Below are positions 17,581 through 26,454 of a DNA stretch of 64,000 nt, piece after piece; position 1 is the stretch's first letter; each line of letters starts with the position of its first letter. Under the pieces are notes generated by a model. The model worked only from the letters and a program-made list of their open reading frames with translations. It did not search any database and was not told where the DNA came from. Origin of the DNA: CAZAMB01 sp964486335 (GTDB taxonomy: Bacteria > Planctomycetota > Phycisphaerae > UBA1845). The DNA lies in assembly GCA_964486335.1 (NCBI GenBank), contig CAZAMB010000010.1:124001-188000 (forward strand), written 5' to 3'. Position numbers and translations under genes: made by a program.

Positions 17581-20090
17581 CTATGGTGACGGCTTCGGTG
17601 CCGAACGAATGTACACAAGATACTCAGCGACGAAACTTGAATCGATATCGTTGTTTTCGGTAACAGGGTGAGCGTCGCTGTCGCCAGCGGCATGCCCGGT
17701 TTCGTGAATAATCGTCACTTGCTCATAATGGGCCGGGTTTGATTGTCCTTCGTGAGCTTGATGCACTTCCAAGAACACCAAACTACCACCGCCGACGCTA
17801 GGGGTAACGCCAAGTGTTGCCCTTTCCGAATCGGGGTCGCGGTCTCGATTCGAAGCCTGCCCTTGAAAACTGCTCAGCACGTAAACCACCCAGTACTCAG
17901 CACTATTCAATGCTCTTGAATCCCAGTCGAGCGCAGCGACGTTTTCGCCGTCATTCAAGGGCACGTTGCGCACGAACGGCACGTTCATGTTGTTGTCGCC
18001 CACGTCGTACACGGGCACGACGTAGGCGGAAGCGTACGCAGCCGCCATCCCCGAGACATCGGGCATTCGCGGCAGCAGCGTGTCGTCATCGTCATCATGC
18101 AGCCGGCAGTTCGTGTTCATCGCTCCGGTCGTGAGTTGCGACGCGGCGCCATTGGCCCCCACGATCTCCACGCCGCTTCCGCCGCCGACCGTCAGGGTCC
18201 CGCCGACGAAGTCCGGCCAGTCGATCGGATCCTCGTTGTGCGCCGTGACGTTCAGCGTCCACACGAAATTCGCCCCCGCCTTGGCGATTTGCGTGATCGT
18301 GCCGCTCATCGTTCCGTTTCCGAAACTGTCATTGTCGATCGCCGAGAACGGCAGACCAGCGAGGCTTGCAGCGCCGAACACCACGCGCGTGTTTCCATTG
18401 GCCGTGATCGGTGCGATCGTGATCGTACTGGGCGGCGTGCCCACGATCATCGTGCCGTTCTCGAATCGCCCGTTGCCCGGCGGCTGCTTGTCAAGGTTCG
18501 CCGAACCGTCGTCGATCGACGGAATGCCCCGTGCCTCGGTCAGCGCTGTACCCGTTCCCACGATGTCCGTGAACGTCGTGACGATCTCGTTGCCCGTCAC
18601 CGGCCCCATTGAGTCGAGTTCGACATGCAGCTTCCGCCAAACGGTCAGCATATCAGTGAACTTCACGCGCGGCGGCGGGGCGTTCGTTTCGGCCTGCGTT
18701 TGCGTCGTTCCGCTCAGGTCCGCCGCGAATCCCGACGCCGCGCCCCGGTAATTGTTCCCCGGCTGCATCGACACCGTCACCGTGAAGCGCGCGACGCCCC
18801 TCGCGTCCGTCGTCCCCGTACCCGTCACGACCCCCGGATCGCTGCCTCGGTTGTCCGGACCGCTCGCGTCGCTGTCAATCACTTGGACGTTCGCCAGCCC
18901 GGAATTGTTCTGATCAAATGGATCATCCACATCCCACGTGCGAAACTGAACGTCGCAGCCGTTCACGGCGGGATTCAGCGTTGCCTTCAGATTGACCTTG
19001 TTACGAATGTTGGCCGACGGATCAACCACGAATCGTTTGTCAGGGAATATTCGCTTGCCGCCGTTGTTGGTGCATGTATCCAACGGCGTGCTTTCCGCCG
19101 CAAATTCCTCCCAGACCACGCCGGTCACCTCCGCCACGGTGGCCGACCCTTGGGCGCTTTGGGCCCCGGATTGCAGTCCCGCGTGACGGTGACGGTAAAC
19201 GTAACGGAATACGTCCCCGGCGCCTTGGCCGCCACCGACACCGACGAACCAAGCCCGGTCAACGGCGGCAGCGGCGGCGGGTAATCGGCCGGAACCGTCA
19301 GCACCCATGCCACCGAGATGATCCCCGGAGGAATCGGAACTTCAACGCAATTCACTCGCTTCCACCCGCCGCTGTCGTTCGTGCCCACCAGCGTGAACTG
19401 GACCGTCGCGTCCGGGCATACCGGCGGCGTCGGAGTGACCACAACGACACCGGGCGTTAGCACGCCCTGATTGACGCACTCGTCGCAGGGTGTTGCACAG
19501 CACACGCCGTTGGCGCAGCAAACCAAACCTTCTCCGGCTACCGACGAAGCGCACTTGGGTGGGTGCGCGCAGATCCCCCCTTGGCAGATGTCATCGGTGC
19601 AGATGTCGTCGTCGTCGAGGCACGCTTCCTCTTCGCAGCACGCCGGGTGCGTGCAGCTGCCGTTCTCGCACACGTCGTCCGTGCATTCTTTCAAATCGGG
19701 CGTGCAGGGCGCGGTGTTGTTCGGAAACGAACACGTGAACTCAGCGCAAACCCCCGGGGTGCAGACATCGTCGGTGCATTCCTCGGAATCGTCTCAGGCC
19801 GGGGTCGTCACGCACACGTGCGTCAGACACTCCGAATCCGCGCACTCACAACTCCCCGGATGGCACACGCTCCCGCAGCACTCCCCATCGCAGCAAATCT
19901 GCCCCACCGCGCAACAACCCCCGTTGCAACACTCACCCTCGCACCACCCGCCGGCACAACAATTGATCTCGCATCCTTCCCGGCACTCCCCGTTGCAGCA
20001 GTCCGACTGCGAGTCGCAGCACACAACCGGCGACGTACTGCAACAGAACTTGCCTGCGTCGCAATACCCCGGCCCGCAATCACGGACCAA
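17581..20090 (-). pseudogene. Cys-rich secreted metalloprotease-like gene interrupted by a TGA and a frameshift
   Basis: One gene in three readable pieces. Piece 1 starts at a TTG at 20090, overlapping the upstream gene by 11 bases, and is Cys-rich (CNGECREGC, CCNGGCCAVGQICC). It stops at a TGA at 19794-19796 exactly where the paralogue remnant at 16345 has a Cys codon. Piece 2 continues in the same frame (KECTDDVCENGSCTHP, then a PKD-like beta domain) to 19125. Homologous sense then moves to another frame near 19147-19151, as if one G were missing from a G-run, restoring PKAPKG-SATVAEVTG. Piece 3 runs to 17581 and ends with a zinc-protease-like HETGHAAGDSDAH. No signal peptide precedes piece 1. 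It may be decaying, recoded or affected by assembly errors; open pieces: 19797-20090, 19125-19694 and 17581-19308. Confidence 0.72.
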
Positions 20091-21051
20091 TGCGCTGGAT
20101 TACACCGATTCGCCAACCTTCCACTTCATAAGCAAACCCCAGTTGGAATCGCCCCTCGATGATCAAACTGGCTCGCAGCACGTCCGGGTGAATCTCAAAC
20201 GACTCTCGTCCGGCAATCCGCCGTAGCGCCTCAATTACCTCACCCATCTCTGGATGCTCGAACACCTTGGCTTGCAGCTCGGCCTCCTTGGCCTGGCGTC
20301 GAAACCCGTAATGGTGAAGCGCGATGTATTCTTTCGCATCCTCCGTCTCCACCGCATGTAAGTACTGCTTCGTCAGCAATCGCAGTTCCGCTTCCGCGTT
20401 GGCGAAAATGTCCCGTCCGCTCGCGCGGGCATCGAGCATCTTCTCGGTCAGCGCGGCCAGCCTGTCGATATCCTCGTTGACGTGCCGCGCGGCGATTTTT
20501 CGCACCGGTTCGACGTCATCCTGAATGCCGACTTTCTGGAGTGCCAGCAAACAGTGTTCGAATACCAACGAACTCTGCTTGGGGTGCGCTGCGATCTCAA
20601 GCACAAAAGTACGCGCCTCTTCCCGGCGCTCCTGGGCGAGGATATCCAGCATGTTGACTAGCCCTCGTTCATCGATTGAATTCGGTATCAGTAAACCGTC
20701 CGTCGCGCGGTCCAAAACCTTGCGCATCTGAATGCAAAGCAGTTCACAAATCGCAGGACTGGGCACATAGCGCGCGACGGCAACGCCGGCGGACCACTGA
20801 ATCTCGGGGTCGTCGCCCCGAATAATACTCAGCAAGATTGGCTCAACCTTCTCACGTTCACCCTGTACCCACGCGATAGCATCTTCTCTGCCAAGCCACG
20901 GCGCCTCCACACCCGGATACACCCTGTCGTAGAGCCGTCGCCAGACTTTCGCCATTGTGTCTGCATTCGCTGGGATGACGGCGACGCATAGCAGGATGAT
21001 GACGCACTTCGATAGCAGGCGCTTACGTGGCAGTTGGTTGGTGGTGCACAT
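20080..21051 (-). CDS. Secreted helical-repeat-like protein, paralogue of 21195-22169
   Basis: About 323 residues from the ATG at 21051, which has GGAG nine bases upstream; an in-frame ATG at 21114 would put 21 residues before the signal peptide. The signal peptide (RKRLLSKCVIILLCVAVIPANA) is followed by MAKVWRRLYDRVYPGVEAPW. The body is alpha-helical and resembles HEAT-like repeats (DDPEIQWSAGVAVARYVPS, SSLVFEHCLLALQKVGIQDD), ending in a small beta-rich domain (GRFQLGFAYEVEGWRIGVI). The neighbouring gene product aligns along nearly its full length, so this is a tandem duplication with divergence. The Cys-rich metalloprotease-like gene begins inside its last codons. Function unknown; an exported partner of the neighbouring Cys-rich proteins is plausible. 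Confidence 0.78.
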   Translation of the reverse strand: MCTTNQLPRKRLLSKCVIILLCVAVIPANADTMAKVWRRLYDRVYPGVEAPWLGREDAIAWVQGEREKVEPILLSIIRGDDPEIQWSAGVAVARYVPSPAICELLCIQMRKVLDRATDGLLIPNSIDERGLVNMLDILAQERREEARTFVLEIAAHPKQSSLVFEHCLLALQKVGIQDDVEPVRKIAARHVNEDIDRLAALTEKMLDARASGRDIFANAEAELRLLTKQYLHAVETEDAKEYIALHHYGFRRQAKEAELQAKVFEHPEMGEVIEALRRIAGRESFEIHPDVLRASLIIEGRFQLGFAYEVEGWRIGVIQRIGP

Positions 21052-21194
21052 ATTAATCGACTCCAAAATCGGATCGCATTTCGATATTGCCTGCTTGCCG
21101 CGACTTGATCCCATAAACCTCGATCTCCGCCATCCGCAATTCGCCGTTCCCCGACTTGCTCTTTCTCAGCGCCATCCAATGGCACGCCAAACGC

Positions 21195-22169
21195 CTACGG
21201 CGCGATTCGCCCCATCGTGCCGATGCGCCACCCATCCGACTCGAAAACGTAGGTCAGCCGGTAGCGACCGTCCAGAGTGCAGCCGGCCGCAAGCCGGTCT
21301 CGGTCGATCTCGAAGACCTCGCGTCCGGCGTTTCGCCGCAGGGAGCGTATCACGTCGGGCATGCTTGGATCGAGGAAAACATCCTCCGCCACGTCCCGCT
21401 CGTCAGCGGACCGTCGATATCCGAAGTGGTGGAGGTCGATATATCCCTTTGCGTCTTTGACCTCAATGGCACGGAGGTAGGCACTCGTAAGCACTCGGAG
21501 TTCCTGTTCCGCGCCGCCCAACAGATCTCGTCCCTCGGCACGCGCCGCGACCACCTTTTCGGTAAGTGCGCTCAGGCGGTCGATGTGCGGGTTCATCCGC
21601 CATGACACGATTCGGCGCACGTGCTCGACGTCTTCGCGCACACCGATTTTCTGAAGCGCGAGGAGACAATGCTCGATCAACAGAGAGCTCTGCCCCGGTT
21701 TTGCCGAAAGCTCCAGTACGATCGAACGGATCGCTTCGTGACGCTGATCCGTAAGGATGTCGAGCATGTTGCACAGTCCGGATTCGTCGACCGACCCAGA
21801 CTCGATTTTTCCGAAGGGAGCTCGATCGATCACACGTCGCGTTTGTTCGACAAGCAGAGCGCATACCTTGGAACTAGGAATATGCCGAGCGATGGCCAGA
21901 CCCGCGGTCCACTGCACTTCAGGGTCGTGCTCCCGGATGATGTCCATGACGATCGGTTCCACTTGGTCGCGCTCCTGAACTGCCCACGCCGCCGCCTGTT
22001 CCTTCCCGGCGAACGGAGGGGACACCCCGGGATGCACCCGTTCGTACACCGTACGCCACACCTTCAACAAATGATCGGCATATGCAACGTTCGGATACGC
22101 GACGAAGTAGCACAGGGCGACCATACCGGTCATCCGCACCAGCTTGGCACGACGGATCGTCAACTTCAT
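21195..22169 (-). CDS. Secreted helical-repeat-like protein, paralogue of 20080-21051
   Basis: About 324 residues. The ATG at 22169 sits two bases after the TGA of the upstream Cys-rich gene and has GGAG at eight bases, so translation is probably coupled; in-frame starts at 22184 and 22220 would overlap that gene. The signal peptide (MKLTIRRAKLVRMTGMVALC, cleavage near AYA) precedes DHLLKVWRTVYERVHPGV. It shares many segments with its paralogue: EVQWTAGLAIARHIPS, SSLLIEHCLLALQKIGV, HHFGYRRSADE and YVFESDGWRIGTMGRIAP at the end. The C-terminal GWRIG segment resembles the beta-sheet end of NTF2- or lipocalin-like small domains, but I cannot name a family. Confidence 0.8.
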   Translation of the reverse strand: MKLTIRRAKLVRMTGMVALCYFVAYPNVAYADHLLKVWRTVYERVHPGVSPPFAGKEQAAAWAVQERDQVEPIVMDIIREHDPEVQWTAGLAIARHIPSSKVCALLVEQTRRVIDRAPFGKIESGSVDESGLCNMLDILTDQRHEAIRSIVLELSAKPGQSSLLIEHCLLALQKIGVREDVEHVRRIVSWRMNPHIDRLSALTEKVVAARAEGRDLLGGAEQELRVLTSAYLRAIEVKDAKGYIDLHHFGYRRSADERDVAEDVFLDPSMPDVIRSLRRNAGREVFEIDRDRLAAGCTLDGRYRLTYVFESDGWRIGTMGRIAP

Positions 22170-22170
22170 G

Positions 22171-24745
22171 TCAGTCAACTCCATGGTTAGATCGGACCTC
22201 AAGGCATTGGTTTTCGTCAAGATCTCGCGAAGTGGACAAAGCGGTCTCGTACATTAGGTTCTTTGGCGCCGTGCGATGATCCGCCTGGGGATTCTGATGA
22301 TTCAGGAGGTAGTGCATCAGCTCATGAGCAAGCACGCGAACGAACTCTTGACCCTGGAGAGGGCCGTCGGCGGTGTGGTCGGCGATCGCCACTCCTGCCT
22401 CGCGAAAATCACTCTGCTCGGGAGTTATGGTAGCACCGTCGGTTTCGTCGTCATCGAGCTGGCGGACAAAATACACGTCGATGGCTACCTCATCCTCATT
22501 GTAGTCGAACAGATCGAAGAGCTCGCCGGTATACAGTGGGCCGAGCTCGATGCTGAGATCATCTACGAGTTCCAATGACACCGTCTCAATGACAACCTCG
22601 CTCAGCGTGATGTAGATGCCGCACTGCGACAGTACCTTGGTCACGTCGGCCATGATCCCACGAACCTCCGCGGCCGAACGAGATGTCGACGTGCCCGCGC
22701 CGTCCGTGCACAGATGCGCTTTGACCTGAAAGCGAAAGTCTCCCGGCTCCAGGTCCGGCTGAACATTCTTGATCAGCGTCGGCGCCGCGGCACACGGCGA
22801 GCCGGCGACCCGAAACTCCATCCGACCCGAACCAAGGTTCCCCCAGGACGGAAACGGTATCTCCAAAATCGCCCCGCTAAGGTCACCCCGCATCACCACC
22901 CGCGCCTGCGGTGTGATGGATCCGCCGGTCACCACAAACGCCCATGTAATGTCCTTCGGCAGGCTTGCCAATTCCACGTCCGGCGGTTCCAGCAACGTCA
23001 ACTCAAAACTGTTCGCTTGCCACCACAACAAGCCGTCGCCTATCCACAGCGGCGTCATCGGCGCCACGATCGCGGGATTGTACGGAATCGGGTCCGTCCC
23101 GCTCGTGATCGGATTCATCTCCGCATAAATCGCCAGCGCGTCGATTGGATCGAGCACATGCGGCCCCGGTTCACACTCGCGATTGGCCGTGGCCATGAAC
23201 CAGCACCAGTAATAGCCCGGCAAGTCGGCAACGATGCTGGCCACCGATCCTTCTCCCTCCTCGATCACGCCGTCCGGTTTTTGAATGAACCAGGTGTACG
23301 TCGGGACTGTCGGCGGAATCGACACTTCCGCGCACTCCACGCGCTTGCTCCCGCCGCTATCAACCACTCCGTCTGCCATGAACGTGATCGTGTTCCCAAC
23401 GCATACGACCCACGGCTCGGCAAAGACCGTTCCGCCCAAAAGGGTTCCATGATCGATGCACTCATTGCAGGGCTGAAGGCAGCACACGTTACTCGCGCAG
23501 CACGACTGCCCCGCGGTGCAGCAGCTTGCTCCGCAGCAATTCGTGCCGGCCGGGCAGCAATGATCCCAGCTCGGCACCCCCTCCGTCACGCAGCATTGCG
23601 GCGTATCGCCCCCGCAGCACAAGTAGCCCCCATTGGCCGGGCAGCAATTTGCCGGCCCGCACGCCGGCGGATACTGGCATTCCCCCGTCAGCGCGTCGCA
23701 GCCGAGGTCAATCGTGCATACGTTTCCGTCGTCCGGACAAACCTTCGGGGTGAATTGGCAGCCCGACGACGGACTGCAACTGTCCGTCGTGCACTTGTTT
23801 CCGTCGTTGCAATACCGGGGCGGATACACGCAAAACGCATAACCACAGGTAATTCGGCAATACTCGTTCGTGCACTGGTTGTTGTCGTTACAGTATGGAC
23901 ACGTCACGCCGCAACACGCACACGCCGCCGCCACCGCCGCCGCGTAGGGATCGTCGAACTCGCCCAGCGGAACTTCACCATCGTCCGGAACGCCACTTGC
24001 GCCTCGTTCGCCGCCCGGCGAAGGCCTGGCGCAGGGATTGCACGGCGGGATCGGCGTGGCCACCACCACGGGGTCTTCGATCCACTCTTCGTCGTCGCTT
24101 GTCGCCCACAGCCCCGAAATCTCCATCACGATCCGCTGATTCGCCGACACCCACATCCGCCGATTTTCGACGCCGCCTCTCTCCGCGTCGGGAGCAGACG
24201 CAGCCGCGTCGAACTCCGCGCCGCCTTCCGCCTCATCGAGCGGTGACTCAGGCGGCTCGAGCCGCGCGTTGCCTCCCCCTTCATCGAGGGGGGACACAGG
24301 GGGGTCCGGTCGCGCGCCCGCCTTCCGAGCCTTTCCCGCCGGTGAGCGATCCGAACCGCGAACGCCGAACGCCTCCGGCGCGATCGCCCGCGGATCAACC
24401 CCGAACTCCCGCCGCAACCAACGCAGCGAATCGAGCACGTCCTCGCGCGCCACGATCAACCGCGTGAAGACGTAAATGTCGGCACTGGCGAAGTCGTTCC
24501 AGTAGGCAAGGTAGTCCCCCGCCAGGCCGGCCGCGTTCGCGCCCCGCGGCGCGTCGAACAACACAAACGCACCCTGCTCGACGACGATCCGCTCTCGCGG
24601 CGTCACGACCCACGGTCGCTTGGCCGGAACGCCCGGCGAATTGGAAAGTTGATCAGTTTGGGCAAACGCCACCCCATTGCCCAAAAAGGGGGAACACGCC
24701 GAATGCCAATGCAATCGGCATCCAATGGAACCGCGATGCAGCCAT
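22171..24745 (-). CDS. Large Cys-rich secreted protein with HExxH metalloprotease-like C-terminus; frameshift in signal peptide
   Basis: The uninterrupted frame starts at 24714 (TTG) and gives 847 residues without a proper leader. The ATG at 24745, after AAGGGCGG, opens a clear signal peptide (MAASRFHWMPIALAFGVFPL) but falls out of frame within the homopolymer run at 24680-24692. Removing one base joins it to GNGVAFAQTDQ with an AFA cleavage site. Order after that: a helical domain (DVLDSLRWLRREFGVDPRAI), a low-complexity linker, a Cys-rich region of Cys-Cys repeats (about residues 250-420), a PKD-like domain, VLDPIDALAIYAEMNPIT, and a C-terminal domain with HELMHYLLNHQ and a later NLMYETAL Met-turn-like segment. 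This suggests a metzincin-type zinc protease. It heads the island's transcript. Confidence 0.75.
24233..24306. repeat. Imperfect tandem repeat with G/C hairpin inside the Cys-rich protease gene
   Basis: Two units of 48 bases each code for a P-x-SPLDE motif 16 residues apart in the linker of the gene at 22171-24745. One unit contains TCCCCC-T (24274-24280) pairing with A-GGGGGA (24287-24294), a strong hairpin. The repeat stays in frame and encodes an acidic/Gly linker, so it expands the protein instead of breaking it. Confidence 0.5.
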
Positions 24746-24868
24746 ATCCGCCCTTTCCAAGAAATGAATCCATCAGGGCTTCAATGTCCTTATCATACCG
24801 ATCTCAATGTTCGGATTCAAGAAAAATCCGTTGACAATGAAAACGATGTCGGATTGGTTGATTTGACG

Positions 24869-25765
24869 TCAAATGATCGACGATGCCAGCGTGCCGAGGC
24901 GTTCGATCTCCAATTCCAGCACATCGCCGGGTTGTAGCCAGCCGCCGACGTTCTCCGCTCCAAGCTCCAGCATGCACCCGGTGCCGCAGGTTCCGCTGCC
25001 GATCAGATCGCCGCGATACATCATCGCGTCGCGCGAGCCGCGTTCGATCATCTTGGTGAAATCGTGGGTCAGGTCCTTGAAGTTGGCACGAGAGATTTCC
25101 TTGCCGTTGCGCCGGGCCAGCATGGTCAGGTCATAGCGACCCGGTCCGACTCGCCGATCGGCGAGTTCATCGCGCGTGACGACCCACGGGCCGATCGACG
25201 TGGCGAAGTCCTTCCCCTTGGCCGGTCCGAGCGAGCACTTCATTTCATGCCGCTGGAGATCGCGAGCCGACCAGTCGTTGAGCACGAGATAGCCGAAGAT
25301 GGCCTCCTCAGCTGCGTCCCCTTTCACATCCTGAACGTCGCGACCGATGATCGCGCCGACTTCCAACTCAAAATCCAATTCGTTCGTGGCGGCCGGTTTC
25401 TTCACCGGCTCCATGTGGCCTTTCAGCGAACCGGTATTGGAGAAGTAGAAGATGGCGAGTTCATACCACTCCGGAATCATCTCCAGACCGCGGCGGGCGC
25501 GGGCCGCCTTCACGTGCTGCTCGAAACCGTAGAAATCACGAAACGTCCGCGGGTTTGGAACGGGCGGAAGCCACCGCGTGACGCTTTTCAGTGGCAACGT
25601 GTTTCCGCCGGCCGAACGGGCAAGCTTCATCAATCCGGCGTCGCCCAGCGCTTCCAACGCATCGCGCAAACTCGGCGGTGCATCAAGAGGAAGTAGTCCT
25701 CCGTCCTTTTCGACGGCCAGGATCGGTCCGGAACGTCCGCTAAGTTCGACGAGGCAAAATCGCAC
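24869..25765 (-). CDS. Fumarylacetoacetate hydrolase-family protein
   Basis: A 298-residue cytoplasmic enzyme of the FAH superfamily, which cleaves or hydrates 2-oxo acids from aromatic and sugar catabolism using Mg2+ or Ca2+. The FAH core runs from about residue 75 to the end. The conserved metal-binding acidic residues lie in NELDFELEVGAIIGRD, followed by VLNDWSARDLQRHEM, GKDFATSIGPWVV and GSGTCGTGCMLE. The N-terminal 70 residues form a separate small domain, as in bacterial fumarylacetoacetases. It stands alone between the Cys-rich island and a plus-strand gene, about 100 bases after the island's promoter side. The exact substrate is unknown; true fumarylacetoacetase, maleylpyruvate hydrolase and acylpyruvase remain options. 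Confidence 0.85.
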   Translation of the reverse strand: MRFCLVELSGRSGPILAVEKDGGLLPLDAPPSLRDALEALGDAGLMKLARSAGGNTLPLKSVTRWLPPVPNPRTFRDFYGFEQHVKAARARRGLEMIPEWYELAIFYFSNTGSLKGHMEPVKKPAATNELDFELEVGAIIGRDVQDVKGDAAEEAIFGYLVLNDWSARDLQRHEMKCSLGPAKGKDFATSIGPWVVTRDELADRRVGPGRYDLTMLARRNGKEISRANFKDLTHDFTKMIERGSRDAMMYRGDLIGSGTCGTGCMLELGAENVGGWLQPGDVLELEIERLGTLASSII

Positions 25766-25901
25766 GTGCGCCCTCCCTTCGTTGGTGTGTTATCAGGCGA
25801 AAACTCGATTGTGGAGTTCGCATCTACAACCGTCAACCCCTTGCCGGGCGGGCGAATCGTACAATTGAAGCAGCACCGTGCTGCGTTGCCTTTGAGTCAA
25901 C

Positions 25902-26342
25902 ATGATGGACGAAATGTCAAACGAGCCGTTCGCAGTACCGCCTCCGCTTCCCAGCGGCCTCACGGCCGACGTGCCGATGATGGGTCGCCCGGTCGACGCA
26001 CCGCCGAATGATGGTCAACCCACGGGAAAGACCGATCGCGTGGCGGTCGCTTCGGTCCTGTGCGGTGCGACCGCGTTTATTCCGGTCATTTCGCAGGTGA
26101 TCGGCTTCGTGCTGGGTGTCATCGCGCTGCGGCGAATTCGCCGGGCCAAACGAATGGGGACTCCCGTTCGCGGTGGACGGCTGGCGATGGCGGGCATAAC
26201 CGGAAACGGACTCGTGCTCTTGTTCTGGATCGCTCTGTTCGGGGCATTTACCGTACTTCGATCCACCTATACAAACGCCAGCGAATCACTTCAGCGGTTA
26301 ACCGCTATTTCGGCGTCCCACCGCCAGCACGTCCGCAAATAG
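25902..26342 (+). CDS. DUF4190-like small membrane protein
   Basis: 146 residues. The first 45 are Pro-rich and disordered (FAVPPPLPSGL). Two hydrophobic segments follow: RVAVASVLCGATAFIPVISQ running into VIGFVLGVIALRRIRRAKR, and GITGNGLVLLFWIALFGAF. The pattern of a first helix, a Gly-x-IALRRI-R-A-K/R motif, a Gly-Gly-x-x-x-A turn and a second helix is that of DUF4190 proteins, which accompany many bacterial surface and signalling genes but have no defined activity. The start is at an ATG near a second in-frame ATG two residues later. It is separated by about 110 bases from the cytochrome gene downstream on the same strand. Confidence 0.75.
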   Translation: MMDEMSNEPFAVPPPLPSGLTADVPMMGRPVDAPPNDGQPTGKTDRVAVASVLCGATAFIPVISQVIGFVLGVIALRRIRRAKRMGTPVRGGRLAMAGITGNGLVLLFWIALFGAFTVLRSTYTNASESLQRLTAISASHRQHVRK

Positions 26343-26454
26343 CCACTTTCAAATCGCTTTCGGTCCACTCGACTTTGAATACTCGACCGGCCCCTTCTAT
26401 AATCAGCGGATCGCGGCTCGAAGTGTTCCGCGGCGTCGAGGGGAGGGGAACGGG

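Noticed and set aside
22714..24246. 510-codon open frame on the plus strand
   Set aside because: Arg/His/Ala-rich, antisense to the Cys-rich protease gene.
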